A DNA stretch of 64,000 nucleotides from Leuctra nigra (lineage: Eukaryota > Arthropoda > Insecta > Plecoptera > Leuctridae). The position numbers and the translations under genes are program-made. Location: positions 14,908,316-14,972,315 of the forward strand of contig OW203768.1 of the NCBI GenBank assembly GCA_934045905.1, given 5' to 3'. Of the stretch, positions 33,363 through 44,482 are shown piece after piece. Positions within the stretch are counted from its first letter, which is position 1. The number at the start of each line of letters is the position of its first letter. Below the pieces are notes generated by a model. That model saw only the letters and a list, made by a program, of their open reading frames with translations. It was not told where the DNA came from and did not search any database.

Positions 33363-36300
33363 TCATCGTTCTTGAAACAACCTCAGAGCCGAATTGGTCC
33401 AGTTTTCGTGCCAGCGCAGCTTCTGAAAGCCGTCAAGTTGTTTCTTGAACCTGTCGTTGATCTGCTGTTGGATCTTGTTGTTGGGGAAGTCTCGGAACCA
33501 CGTCACGAGCTGCGAGGAGAGTTGGTCCGAGTCGCGGAATGTATAGCTGTTGACATCGTGCTGTACCAGTTCTTTCAGGCTGTAAAATGGACACAATGTT
33601 GGTAACGATTGAGGATGTAATGCAAATCATGGTCTAGCACTATTGTAAAGCTCAATTTAAGTGAATATTTCATCACAATGAATTTTCAGTTGGTCACTTT
33701 TGAGGCAAGATGTGGTGGGTACAGAATATGCACATTTGAATAAGAAGAAACATAAACATTTTCAGCTGCACACCCAACGGAATGCCCACTGCCTTGCGAT
33801 CTAGATGGTTGTGAAAATATCCATGATCTCATTTTATAAGTAAATCATGTATTAGAGACTCAGACAGTATTGAAAGCATCCGAGTTCTAGAAATACATTA
33901 TTATACGTAGGTATTGTATTGTCTGCATTATTAGATTAAGTTAGACTGATTAGTTTGCTTAGTCCAAGTTACAGCAAGTAAAAAATAAATTCGCTTTGTC
34001 GCTAGGTAGGTAAAGTTCGTTCACGATTAGAATAGCAAGGCCGTGTATATACTACTGTAGTCAAACGAACAATTGTATTCCTACACATGTAAATATCAAT
34101 ATAATAATCCAAAAATATGTATAATACGACTGTAGATCAATTTGGTTGAATTTTTCTAATATTTCTACTATTAAAAATTGTGTATTTCACTTAATCATTG
34201 ACTACCAAATACTAGGGGATAGATAAGTGAACATTTAGACTCGGGTCAACGGTTGTCATCAAACGCGCCGCGTATCGACCTTGGTATCGACTCGATATAT
34301 CTCGAAATCGCAAGCGCTCTCGCTCGAGTCGAGCCAATATGGCGTCCGACAAGAAATCCCCGATGAAGCGTGGAAGCGGCTGGATTTAGTGCGGGCGTTT
34401 TTCTGACGAGACAATAATTGTCAGTGATCAAATTGGAGACGATATTAATGTTAATGAAAGCATTTTCAGTGGAGTCAGTGGTTTTACTAGTGTACACAAA
34501 CACGTTATGTCGAAATCATGGACTTCAAGTTTAGTGTAGCTGACAGGATGATGATTTGTTAGTCACTGAAGCAGGCTCACACTTTGCGTCAAACTACTTT
34601 TAACCAAAGGCACAAAAATAATTGAACTTGTGATCAGTAAATTCTTCCATGACGTACGAATAGCCCAATATAAATTTAGTAGGTCAATAACTGGACATAT
34701 GTAACGGAAATAAGCAGAAATAGCAAGACCAAATTTGACAACCGGGAAGCAATGCTGGAATTGTTACGTTACTTCATCTCACCTGAACACATAAATGTAA
34801 TGAACATGTGCTTATAGTATTGTCAGATGTATTAGAAAGGGTTTAATGATAGCTGAAAGCTCATTTATAGGCTATTACAAATCAAATAAACAGAAATAGT
34901 AACACCCATCAGTGTCGACTGGCGAAAATGACGTAATCATTGCCGTTGGCATGGTAACTGTATGACTTCATAGTTCTATCGCGGGACCGTCCTAGGTCCA
35001 CGGGATTCAATGGTAGAGGTAAGGGAGATACCTATCCCTGTACAGTATTTGGTAATCAATGACTTAATTGATGCAATTTCAATAATACAAATGAGAAAGT
35101 CTTGCCATTGACAGAGCAGTGTTCATGCGAACAACCAATGAACGACCAAGTCGTACGGCGCGCGCACACTCTCATTTAAAAAGGCTGGAGCAACCCACTT
35201 TTACTGTAAGCATCAAAGTGGCATTTTCGGCCTATAGAATCTACACGGCCTTGCTATTTTAATCTTGAACGAACTTTACCTAATTATTTGCTTATTAAAA
35301 ACAACACAAATCAGAGAATAATAAAAAACTACAAAAATTACATTTTATTGAAATATTAGGTAGGGTCTACATATTTTTGATATTTTGTAGATAGGTAATC
35401 AAATTTAGCAAAATATAGGTAGGTATGTATGTACTTTGTCTTCATGATATTTTACAATTTGTAATTTTGGTGTGTTGATTTAATTGAGGGCTCCTGTAAG
35501 CTTTATATTTGCAAAACAAAAAGAATTTTTATTGGGAAATCCTAATTATTTGCTCCTCACCATGAGAAGTGGAACGCTAGCACCGGCAGGCAGCATCCGA
35601 ACATGTCGACGACCTTCATCGGGAGGTCAAGGCCGCTGGAAGACGTGTGCAGACAAACTCCAAGGTCAGCGCTCGCTAACAACATGGGATAGTCTTCAGG
35701 CTGGAGCCACGGAGTCAGCACTTGCACGTGGCGCCATCTCGCATCCGTCATAATATCGCAGTAGTGTTGCTGCAAAACGTACGTAGCAACGTTTCAAACT
35801 AGCCGCACAACAGTACAGATAGGAAGGATACACGATTTTTAAGACTCTCATTGAAAATGCTGAAATTCAAAAGTTGTAGAGAATGATGCTCTTTGTGCAT
35901 TGATATTTTTTTGAACAATTTAATCTGAAAATTATTAGTTTATAAGAATTGTAAATTTTTATCTGCAGTCCGTGTCACACGGAGTTGTCCGCCAGACGGG
36001 CCCCTAATGTTGCAAATAACCGTTTTTTTGTCCATCCCTCAGTCGCTGTGTGCGATCGCGCGGTCTTCCGAGACCATCCCTCTCTCTCGGACAAGGGGTA
36101 TTCAAAATATCTTAGCGGACAATTCCGTGTGACACGGACTGTAGTACCTATTTCATAAAATTGTAGAATTCGATACAATTTTATTTTGAGAAAGATTTTC
36201 ATATAGCATTAAGCAATAGGTACAATTTTGACTAGTATTGAAAAAGTGTGAAAATAGTGGAAAATAACGGCCAGTGAAACCCTGAGTTCTAATACCTTGA

Positions 36301-38773
36301 GTGGTCCCTTCCCAGTGATGACGCAGATCAGCGGAGGATAACTCTCCTCATCTCCTGACCTCGTGTCCTCGTAGTGCTGAAGAGCCGTGACGAGCAACGA
36401 GAAGTCTTCGTCTTCCGTCCAACTCGTGCTCGACACAAGGAGTCCTGGCCGTCGGGCTGATAGTGATAGCTCAGTTGCTCGGGGCTTTAGTGCCGGGTAG
36501 GTCGAACTGAGACGGGTTAGGAACTCGGATTGCTCCACAGATGTTAGTGGACGGAAGGCCTCGGGCGGTCGATCATACAGCGTCACAGCGCTGAAACAAA
36601 TTCTTGTTAGCAACACAATATTATGTCTGAAATAAGTTAAGTAGATTTGATAGATTTTAAATTTTTACAAAAAACTAGAAGCTAGAAGATCACAGACAAA
36701 CATTTTGATTTATTTAATAAAAGAGATTCGCGTCTTTCACGCTCACCAAGCGCGCTAGTGTCGCCGGCATAAATCCAATATGGCAGGTTCTAGTGCGGTT
36801 GACGCTGGAATGTCCATATAGCGCCGTGTAAATGTTTCCTGTTTTAACGAAGTTTATATAAATTATATGTTGTATGTTTTGATTTGTCTTGTAAATATAT
36901 ATTGAAATACAATATTTCAGAGGTCTTTAACGTTAGTGTATAAAGTGCATACCATTTTTTCAACACTTTTGACATAGTATGACTTTTACATAAAGTCAAT
37001 AGATTACTAATCGAAATGTACGAAAATGTACGTTGCTTTGTTTATAATATGAAGCGATTTTATAATCTCAGTACTTGTGCAACCTTTCCTCTCAAAATCC
37101 GTACAAAATAAATAAGATAAACACACTTTTCCTACCCCCTAGAGCAATGGGCTTTACGCATGAGCAGGTGCCTACTAATTAGAGTATATTATTGGTGATT
37201 ATTTAAACAATACTCATGTTCATGGAACGAGGCCTATGAAATATTGTTCTAAAAGCTTTGATATTTAATTATTAATGTTAGTTTTACAAACACAATCAGA
37301 GTGAATGTGGAAATACATAAAATCAAGTGCGTTGCCACGGACTTTTCAAGCAATGTCATAAAGACAATTTTAAACATTATTTTCTTCAACTCTATGCAAA
37401 GGGGGTAATAGTTTGACGCAATTAATTGTATTCTTATTCATTTTAATCATTATAGTGAATGAAAAGAATGAGCTTTGTATTTGTAGTTAAATTCAATCCA
37501 ACATCTTATGAATGTCCACAAAGCATCTATTAACACACTAAAATGGCCATATTGAAAACCTTCACCGCACTCAAAGGGTTCCGCCAGAATCCGCTAGGTG
37601 GCAGACTCTTCGGTGTTAAAAGCGAATATATACCTACTAAAAATTAAAAAAAAATATATATATATATTTTCAAAATATAAAATTAAAAAACAAATTATAC
37701 ATTGTGTAATTATCTACTATTTTGGGCTAAGAAACAGCTCTTAAGTATAAGAAGTTTCAAAAGTTTAGTATTTCTTTGGTTACCTACCTATAAAAGGATT
37801 GATATGCTTTGATTCAGGACACCGACCTGGGTGTTGATTTGTTTATAAGAATTCGATATTTACAGTAGGCGACAGGCAAAGATGAATCCGCTCTAGCATG
37901 GGCCGGCCTATAACTGGCCATGCTGAAATAGGTTCATATTTACCTGTTGGCAACAGGGTCCTAATTTTGGTGTAGGGTAGACCAGTTAGTCTTTTTATCA
38001 ATTAGTGTGTTGTTCTTAAACAACAAGACTGGTAAAACTTGCATTGATGCCATCATAAAATAACATTGCATAGAACATGGTTTTATTTCTTACTTGATTC
38101 CCCACTTTGATTGCAAATCATCTTTCATTGCAATCGTTACACAGAGACTGGACGTCGCCTTCCGACCAAAGTAGCCCTCAAACCACTCTGATAAGTGTAC
38201 AAGTTTGTGGTTCGAGCCGAGCTTTAGAGCCATGATAGTGTGAGCATAATTGTGCCAATCAACACAGTAGGTAGCGCTTGCGAGGACGCAGTAGAACCAG
38301 CAAACAGCCAGCGTAGGAATGGCAGGCGGGTTCTGAGCGATCAGAAAATGTGACCGCCTCTTGAAGAATAAGTAGCAGAACAGTGTGAGACTCTGCCAGA
38401 TTACCTTTAGCACATATGCCATAAGTTGTGGAAAAGCTGAAAAGCGAAAATGAGCAACAAGTGAATGATATTCTTGCCTGAAAAGTAGTTTGCAAATAAG
38501 CGCAAATTAAATCGAGATTAAATGAAATGTGTACATTATAATAAATGATTAATTTTACTTACATTTTGCAAAATCGGGGCATTCTGGCATGGAATGTAGA
38601 ACAATATTTGGATTATTTAAAATATCTTTGACAGGCTCGGACCCCCCATAACCTATAACATCAACTTGATACCCTTCTCTCGCCAATGAAAGTGCGTGAT
38701 ACTGCATTCTCGGGCTACGACCCACATCTCCTAGCACCACTACACACGCACATTTTTCATCTCTCGCATTCAT
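33363..38773 (-). CDS. ALG1: ALG1, chitobiosyldiphosphodolichol beta-mannosyltransferase, 5 exons
   Basis: Family GT33 enzyme that adds the first mannose (from GDP-mannose) to GlcNAc2-PP-dolichol on the cytosolic face of the ER, in N-glycan precursor synthesis. Exons in coding order: 38773-38563, 38436-38094, 36590-36296, 35769-35561, 33579-33363. All have GT/AG borders and phases that join without a shift, giving 424 aa (the human protein is about 464). Signature blocks: [21 protein letters not shown] at the N-terminus, [10 protein letters not shown] and [12 protein letters not shown] in exon 2, [18 protein letters not shown] then VITGKGPL in exon 3, [21 protein letters not shown] (sugar-nucleotide binding) in exon 4, and LKELVQHD ... 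LRWHENW in exon 5. Exon 2 has hydrophobic segments consistent with membrane association. The ATG lies 303 bases from the divergent MOSMO start. Intron 3 carries a small MITE and intron 4 a mariner-size element. Confidence 0.95.
34009..35280. mobile_element. Mariner-size TA-site element without transposase
   Basis: Inverted ends GGTAAAGTTCGTTCA(C/A)GATT then (A/G)AATAGCAAGGCCGTGTA, with TA on each side; 1,272 bases, the size of an intact Tc1/mariner. No transposase ORF is left. It contains a short ATG frame ([16 protein letters not shown], near 34339). In ALG1 intron 4. Confidence 0.75.
35966..36142. mobile_element. Small MITE in ALG1 intron 3
   Basis: CAGTCCGTGTCACACGGA at the left is mirrored by TCCGTGTGACACGGACTG at the right; 177 bases. 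Non-coding. Confidence 0.72.
36600..38090 (-). other. ALG1 intron 2, no other gene seen
   Basis: AT-rich, 1.5 kb, between ALG1 exons 2 and 3. No TIR pair or ORF stands out. Confidence 0.6.
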
Positions 38774-39076
38774 CCTTAAAAAAAAGTATTTATTACGTGT
38801 CACTTCAACTTCGAAAAAACATTGCCCAAATTTTTGAAGTTTGACAAGTGTTGAAGCGTAGGTTGAAGGTGTGAAGTTAGCTTCTTTCTTTGCGTATGAC
38901 GTAATGTCAGGCATACCAATCGCTAAATATTGCATTATGGGTATCTTCGTTCGTCCTCCATGTTTGTTTTTAGAAGTGTCAGACACAGTTGTCAAATTAC
39001 AGATAAAGTGGAAATAATGTCCTATTGTATGGTATTTTATAATTGTGTATCGTTGTATTAGCTACACAGTTTAATT
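38774..39076. promoter_or_regulatory. Shared divergent promoter region ALG1/MOSMO
   Basis: Only 303 bases separate the two divergent start codons, so both 5' untranslated regions and core promoters must lie here. No TATA box is convincing. The region is unremarkable AT-rich sequence. Confidence 0.5.
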
Positions 39077-40303
39077 ATGGATAAATTAACACTAATATCG
39101 GGTACATTATTTTTGGCCGCTGATATATTTGCCATAGTAAGTTTAGCTATGCCAGACTGGATCATCACTGATGTTGGAGGTAATCATTCATTACTTGATA
39201 ATTATTATGTTATTGACATGAATAAATGAATATGTCAGAGCCATAAAAGCATTACAAGTATCTCACTTTCATCTGCTGGGCCTGGTTTTTTCCGAATCTG
39301 TATTTCAACAAACTCGTTTCTTGACAGGTGACACAAGAATCGGCTTAATGTGGACGTGCATGACGCTCTACAACCGACCACAGACATGCTTCACACCTGA
39401 CTTGCAGCCCGAGTGGCTGTTAGCGCTCGTTTGTATATTCGTCGGCTGTATCTGCATTACGACAACTATCATTCTACTGGCTTCGTCGCACTGGGACCGC
39501 AATGTCGTTCCATATGCACGATGGGTTGGATTCACTGCCAGTAAGAACATTACTGTGTTTCAGATTATATTTATTTGAAGGTACTTTGGCGGGGGGTACT
39601 TTGGAATATTTGGCGGCGACAACTTGGCGCATTCAGAAACCAATTCAGTGCTCACTGCGCAGCAGCAGATAGAGCGCCGAGCGACTGCCTACTAGCGCTT
39701 GCGCGTGACGATCTCGGTTGCTCAGTCGATACACTCGAGACTCAAAAATTCGAGAGGGAAATTTAAACAGTTGATCGAGCGCGAGATTGGGCTCAATCTC
39801 GATCTCGTCTCAAAATTTCGAGACTTGCACGCACAGCCCTTATAATTATATTCCCCTCAGCTTTTTACCTTGCCCGTTATGCCACCCCAGCAATTTTTCT
39901 TTTGTGTCGCCACTGGACAAAATGCATGCTAATTAATTAGTCTTGCAAGGATCAGATTACAATAGTACTTTCCTACACTTTTTTACACTTGATGTTTCAA
40001 TGGTAAGGTGCGAGTGTACGGAAGGTATTGGTTTCAAATCATTAGAAAGAGCCTAGGTAGTACTACATCCAGGTCATGCAATTTCATATAATTAACGAAG
40101 CACTCATCATTGCAGTGGTGTTATTCTGCTTGGCTGCGGTCATCTTTCCGATGGGCTTCCACGTGGACGAGATCGGCGGTCAACCATACCAACTGCCCAA
40201 CAGCCATCAAGTCGGAGGCTCCTACATCTTGTTCGTACTTGCACTCTGGACCACCGTCATATCGGAACTGTTCGCAGGCAAAGTGTGTCTCCCCCACTTC
40301 TAA
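39077..40303 (+). CDS. MOSMO: MOSMO, modulator of smoothened, 3 exons
   Basis: Small four-transmembrane protein (also called Atthog) that in vertebrates lowers Smoothened abundance and so damps Hedgehog signalling. Exons 39077-39179, 39328-39540 and 40116-40303 join in frame to 167 aa, the same length as the human protein. The N-terminus MDKLTLISGTLFLAADIFAI is almost identical to the family start. It is followed by PDWI, a cysteine-containing extracellular loop (WTCMTLYNRPQTC), a second hydrophobic helix with LLASSHW, a third helix LFCLAAVIFPMGFHVDEIGG, the QPYQLPN loop, and a last helix ending FAGKVCLPHF. Every splice site is GT/AG with matching phases (1 and 1). It is divergently arranged with ALG1, so the 303-bp spacer probably holds a shared promoter. 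The function is from the family; the sequence shows only the fold and conserved blocks. Confidence 0.95.
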
Positions 40304-41050
40304 TTCTTCTGATAATTCAGTTCCTATCGTCTTGGCATTCAAGATACAATGTTCCAAGAGATGCAATGTTAGTATATATACAAATATTTGAACCTAAACA
40401 CTGGTATTGCCCAGGATTTTATTTTATACTTGACAATACCAGTGTTTCGGTTCAAATATTTGAACTGCGGACTCTTTTTATTTTATTTTATACTTGACAA
40501 TACCAGTGTTTCGTTTCAAATATTTGTATTTTACTAGTTGGTTCCTGGTATATTATCTTCTTCTTTCTTTTATTAGATGCAATGTTGTGCTGTTTTGTAA
40601 GTGACTGACAAACAATTTGTTTTAATTTTCTTTTGTAAAGAACATTGTACCTACCTACAAGGGGAATTGATTCCGTCGAAGTTGCCAATGTTTTGCAATA
40701 CTCGATCAGGTCTGTTGGAGAGAATCTCATAGCTAGGTTTAGAGAGTCATTAACACAAGGTCCAAGTCCTCATGCATCCTCATGTTCAAAAATACTTTGA
40801 GATTAATCGACTCGACTACACAGACTGGATTGCTGTTGAATCCTGGTATTTTGAATTTCTTTTGAGCATGAGGCCTTTTGCAGCTACTATGTTATGTTTT
40901 GGAATACTCAAGAGATATTTACAATGACTTGGTCTAGGATAAGAGTAACATTATATTTTTAATGATGATATTATTACATAAAATCCATTGTACAGACTAG
41001 GCTACTTGGGGATGGATGCGTCCCCTCCTTTTTTCAGTTTTATTCAAGTT

Positions 41051-41331
41051 AAAATTGGTTTAGTGAACAAATCATGTAAAATAGCCCCAAATTTGTTCCT
41101 GAAAAATTAAAAATTTTCCCGGGGTTTTGCGCCCCGGCAAAGCATACCATTGAGGAACCCTCTCCCCAAACCCACCTGTTGCTTTAGTAGGCAAAATAAA
41201 TATGTTTCTCCTGACAATTGCCAAACGTCAACCAACTTAATATCATTTGACAATTAATTAATTAATTAATTTGACAATTTGACACTGGCCATAACTGAAA
41301 AAAGTAGTCCCTGCTAAGTGCTACTGAACAT
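41051..41331. repeat. Direct repeat, first copy
   Basis: AAAATTGGTTTAGTGAACAA ... GGGGTTTTGCGCCCCGGC ... AGTCCCTGCTAAGTGCTAC recurs at 41853-42138 with only a few differences, including one in the TTAA-repeat length. Confidence 0.85.
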
Positions 41332-41593
41332 ATGTCGACTTCAAATTAATTGAATAAAAAAAGACTTGTATGGCGTAATTTTTTTTAAATCATGATTTGA
41401 GTGTGTTAGTCATCATGATTACCATGTTATCTTATGAGAAATGCCATCATATTAAAGATGTCAATTCTCAAAAAAGAGTACCGCAAGGTGGTTTTTTGAC
41501 TTCACATGCATTTGTCTATGTTCAGTGAATACCTTGACAAAATTTCAAGGTTTTTTGAACTTTTAGAATAATGAGTTATCGTTATATTCAACT

Positions 41594-41827
41594 AGTGGCT
41601 TTTCGGTACACGCTCTATGTTTTTGTGATGTTGGCCCCCAAAAGGGCCGTTTGTCACTACGTTTCGGCAGTCGTAGCGCTGCCATCTTCAGGTGAAGACA
41701 TCGTCTCTTCACCTGAAGATGGTCTTCACCTGAAGATGGCAGCGCTACGACTGCCGAAACGTAGTGACAAACGGCCCTTTTGGGGACCAACATCACAAAA
41801 ACATAGAGCGTGTACCGAAAAGCCACT
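41594..41827. repeat. Long palindrome with hammerhead-like cores
   Basis: AGTGGCTTTTCGGTACACGC through CTTCAGGTGAAGAC is mirrored almost perfectly. Each arm, read towards the outside, has CTGAAGA, a GGCAG...CTGCC stem, then GAAACGTA with flanking TCAC/GTGA pairing (plus strand 41726-41767; minus strand 41699-41653). This layout matches a type I hammerhead ribozyme with a minimal stem III, as known in Penelope-like retroelements. No coding part remains. Confidence 0.6.
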
Positions 41828-41852
41828 TTTAGAATAATGTTGGAAAGACTTT

Positions 41853-42138
41853 AAAATTGGTTTAGTGAACAAATCATGTAAAATAGCCCCAAATTTGTTC
41901 CTGCAAAATTAAAAATTTTACCGGGGTTTTGCGCCCCGGCGAAGCATACCATTGAGGAACCCTCCCCCCAAACCCACCTGTTGCTTTAGTAGGCAAAAAA
42001 AATATGTTTCTCCTTGCCAAACGTCCACCAACTCATTATCATTTGACAATTAATTAATTAATTAATTAATTAATTTGACAATTTGACACTGCCTGGCCAT
42101 AACTGAAAAAGTAGTCCCTGCTAAGTGCTACTGAACAT
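41853..42138. repeat. Direct repeat, second copy
   Basis: Same orientation as 41051-41331, about 800 bases downstream. Together they flank the palindrome at 41594-41827. Confidence 0.85.
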
Positions 42139-42612
42139 TGCGGTGATGTTGTGGAAACTGTAGAACTGCACCATAGAATTATAATGAAGCATTATTGATA
42201 TAGGCCAGTTTTTACTTTTTCCACTTTATTTTCAGTTGAAACTTTTGAACAGTGCCCATTCTCTCTGTTTTTATTTGAGCCTGTAATATGGCGGTGATTC
42301 TCTCGAGGTGTCCGACTGAGATTTTACCGGTCCGTGGTGGCCGTTTATTTTATATTTTATTGTATCAATAATTTTTGAAATAAGGTATGTTATAAGTTGG
42401 ACATGTTAATTATATTAAAACAGAAATTCATTTATATCGACCTCAAGGAATAGAAATTTTCATTTTAGTACCTCTCCTTCTCCACCATCCGATTATAAGA
42501 TCAACTTTCCTTCCTTCCTGGGTAATTACTACTTAGGAGAAATATAATATGCAATTAGATAGAAAATTAAATTCTATTCAAGAGTGAGAAAATCAAAAAA
42601 AAAAAATCGGAA

Positions 42613-42998
42613 CAATAGACCGATTTAAAAATTATTTGGGTGGTTCTGCTTTTCAAAAAATTTCACATGCAGTTTGGTTTTCCATATATCTATTGGTGTT
42701 TTACAACAATGGATAAAAACACCAACAGATATATTATGGAAAACCAAACTGCATGTGAAATTTTTTGAATAGCAGAGCCACCTAAAGTGACCCGCAGTCG
42801 ATCTGTGGATTAGGATTTTCTTGAAAAACAGGTATTTTACGAACCCCTTAGCGAGCTCAACCCAAGAGAAGGCTCGGCATGAACAATGGGGCATGGTGCG
42901 CACGCAGGTAAAGTAGGGGACAGGAAAGTAAAAAGACCCTTTTCCAATCCACAGATCGACTGCGGATGACTTTAGATAATTTTTAAAACGGTCTATTG
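42613..42998. mobile_element. Nested inverted-repeat elements
   Basis: Outer ends CAATAGACCG.TTTAAAAATT mirrored at 42975-42998. Inside, a foldback 42640-42783 (arms around CACATGCAGTTTGGTTTTCC) and another inverted pair around GCAGTCGATCTGTGGATT (42791 and 42952). Confidence 0.65.
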
Positions 42999-42999
42999 A

Positions 43000-44230
43000 A
43001 AAAGGATGATTTCACTATCCTTCTTATCTCAACAGAAAACAAAAAGCTTACAATTCGAATTAAAAACAATTTTTTAAGATCCTATTAACATAGATCTCCA
43101 ATAAAAATAAAAATAAATACGTTATTACTTATTTACAATTTTACCTACTTTTTTTTGGCTCCAGTTCAAAATACCCTTTTCCTATAATACCCAAAGCCTA
43201 AACCGCTATAGTCGGCATATCTGTGGGCAGTCGAAGCTCTTTGGGATGTCTTCTTTATCGGCATATGTGTGCCGCGTGATTTAAACTCTCACTTATAATA
43301 TTTACACATTTTTGTTTCGCTAAAACTACTTAGTAAAGTTAAAGATACTGATGTAAACTCAATTTTATGAAAACCACATAAATTACCAATCTTATTGCAA
43401 ATAAAATCATCAAAAATTAGTCCGAATTTTTTGAAGAAAACTGTTTTTTGACAATAATTTTTTTTTGAACCATTCAAATAATTAAATAAAATTAGAATGG
43501 CTCTTTTTTATGCGATTCTAGCTTATAAACACCAACTTAAAAGACAATATGTGACCATTATGATGTGACCAAGCTGAAAAAGTAGATCCAATTTACTAAA
43601 TTTTAAGTCCAGTTTGGTGGATAAACGTTGGTGGGCACTCATATTGTACAGCCAACGCATTAAGTCGTGATCAAAGCCAATGATAAAACCAGTCTTGCAA
43701 ATCACCCCTCTGTATACAAATATCTGTATTTTAGGCAACTTATACTACTTCTGTGTACGACTGGTAGTCGCGATAGGGGGTAAGTTTTATCACAACTTAA
43801 TGCGTTGGCTATACCTATCCATGAGGTTGATGTCGGCGAAAAATTGTCTATGCTAATTATGTGCGACATACAGAAATAAATATCAATATTTTATTGAGAT
43901 CAGGGTTCAATGTTGTTAATCAGGTACCATTGGCTTTATCTTACATTAGAGTAGCCTGTACCCATGTTAACCAATACTTAAAAAAATAAAAAAAATATAC
44001 CTTCTCATTTCTCTTTTTACTAAGCATATTTTTTATGAAATTATGAATCCCATAATAATCATAGGAAGTTTATAAAGTTGCGTTTTCAGAGAGCATACTA
44101 GAGTCAACGATAGTAGTATAAGCATAGAGGTAAGTGTTTAAGCAGATGTTGCTTATTACATTGCTTACTTTCAAATGTTGTGTTTCCAATTTTTATTTTT
44201 TTTACTTTACTACTTTTTGAGAAGTAGTAG
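43000..44230. other. Intergenic, no gene seen
   Basis: AT-rich, with small inverted pieces (for example CGGCATAT(C/G)TGTG at 43213 and 43260). Nothing coding recognised. Confidence 0.5.
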
Positions 44231-44482
44231 TAGGGCTTTATTATAGTTTCAGTTTCAGTTTATTTCCAATTTGTTTTTACAATACAATATGTAGGTAGAT
44301 ACATTTGTCTGTTTAAAACATGACCCTTGAGAGTTAATTCTCTCTTTATAAGGGTATTAAGGAAAGTCTATTTCTAAGTACATTTTTTTATTATACATGT
44401 ACTTAGATTCTAATATTGGGAATTTAAAACATTCTTAAAATAAAAAATAAAAATATCGATTTCCTAGTTTACTATAGGTACA

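Noticed and set aside
34339..34389. Short ATG frame [16 protein letters not shown] as a gene or first exon
   Set aside because: Only 16 codons, no donor at its end, and inside a mariner-size element.
41563..41837. Two matching 87- and 88-codon frames on opposite strands
   Set aside because: Both read the same palindrome (41594-41827); not coding.
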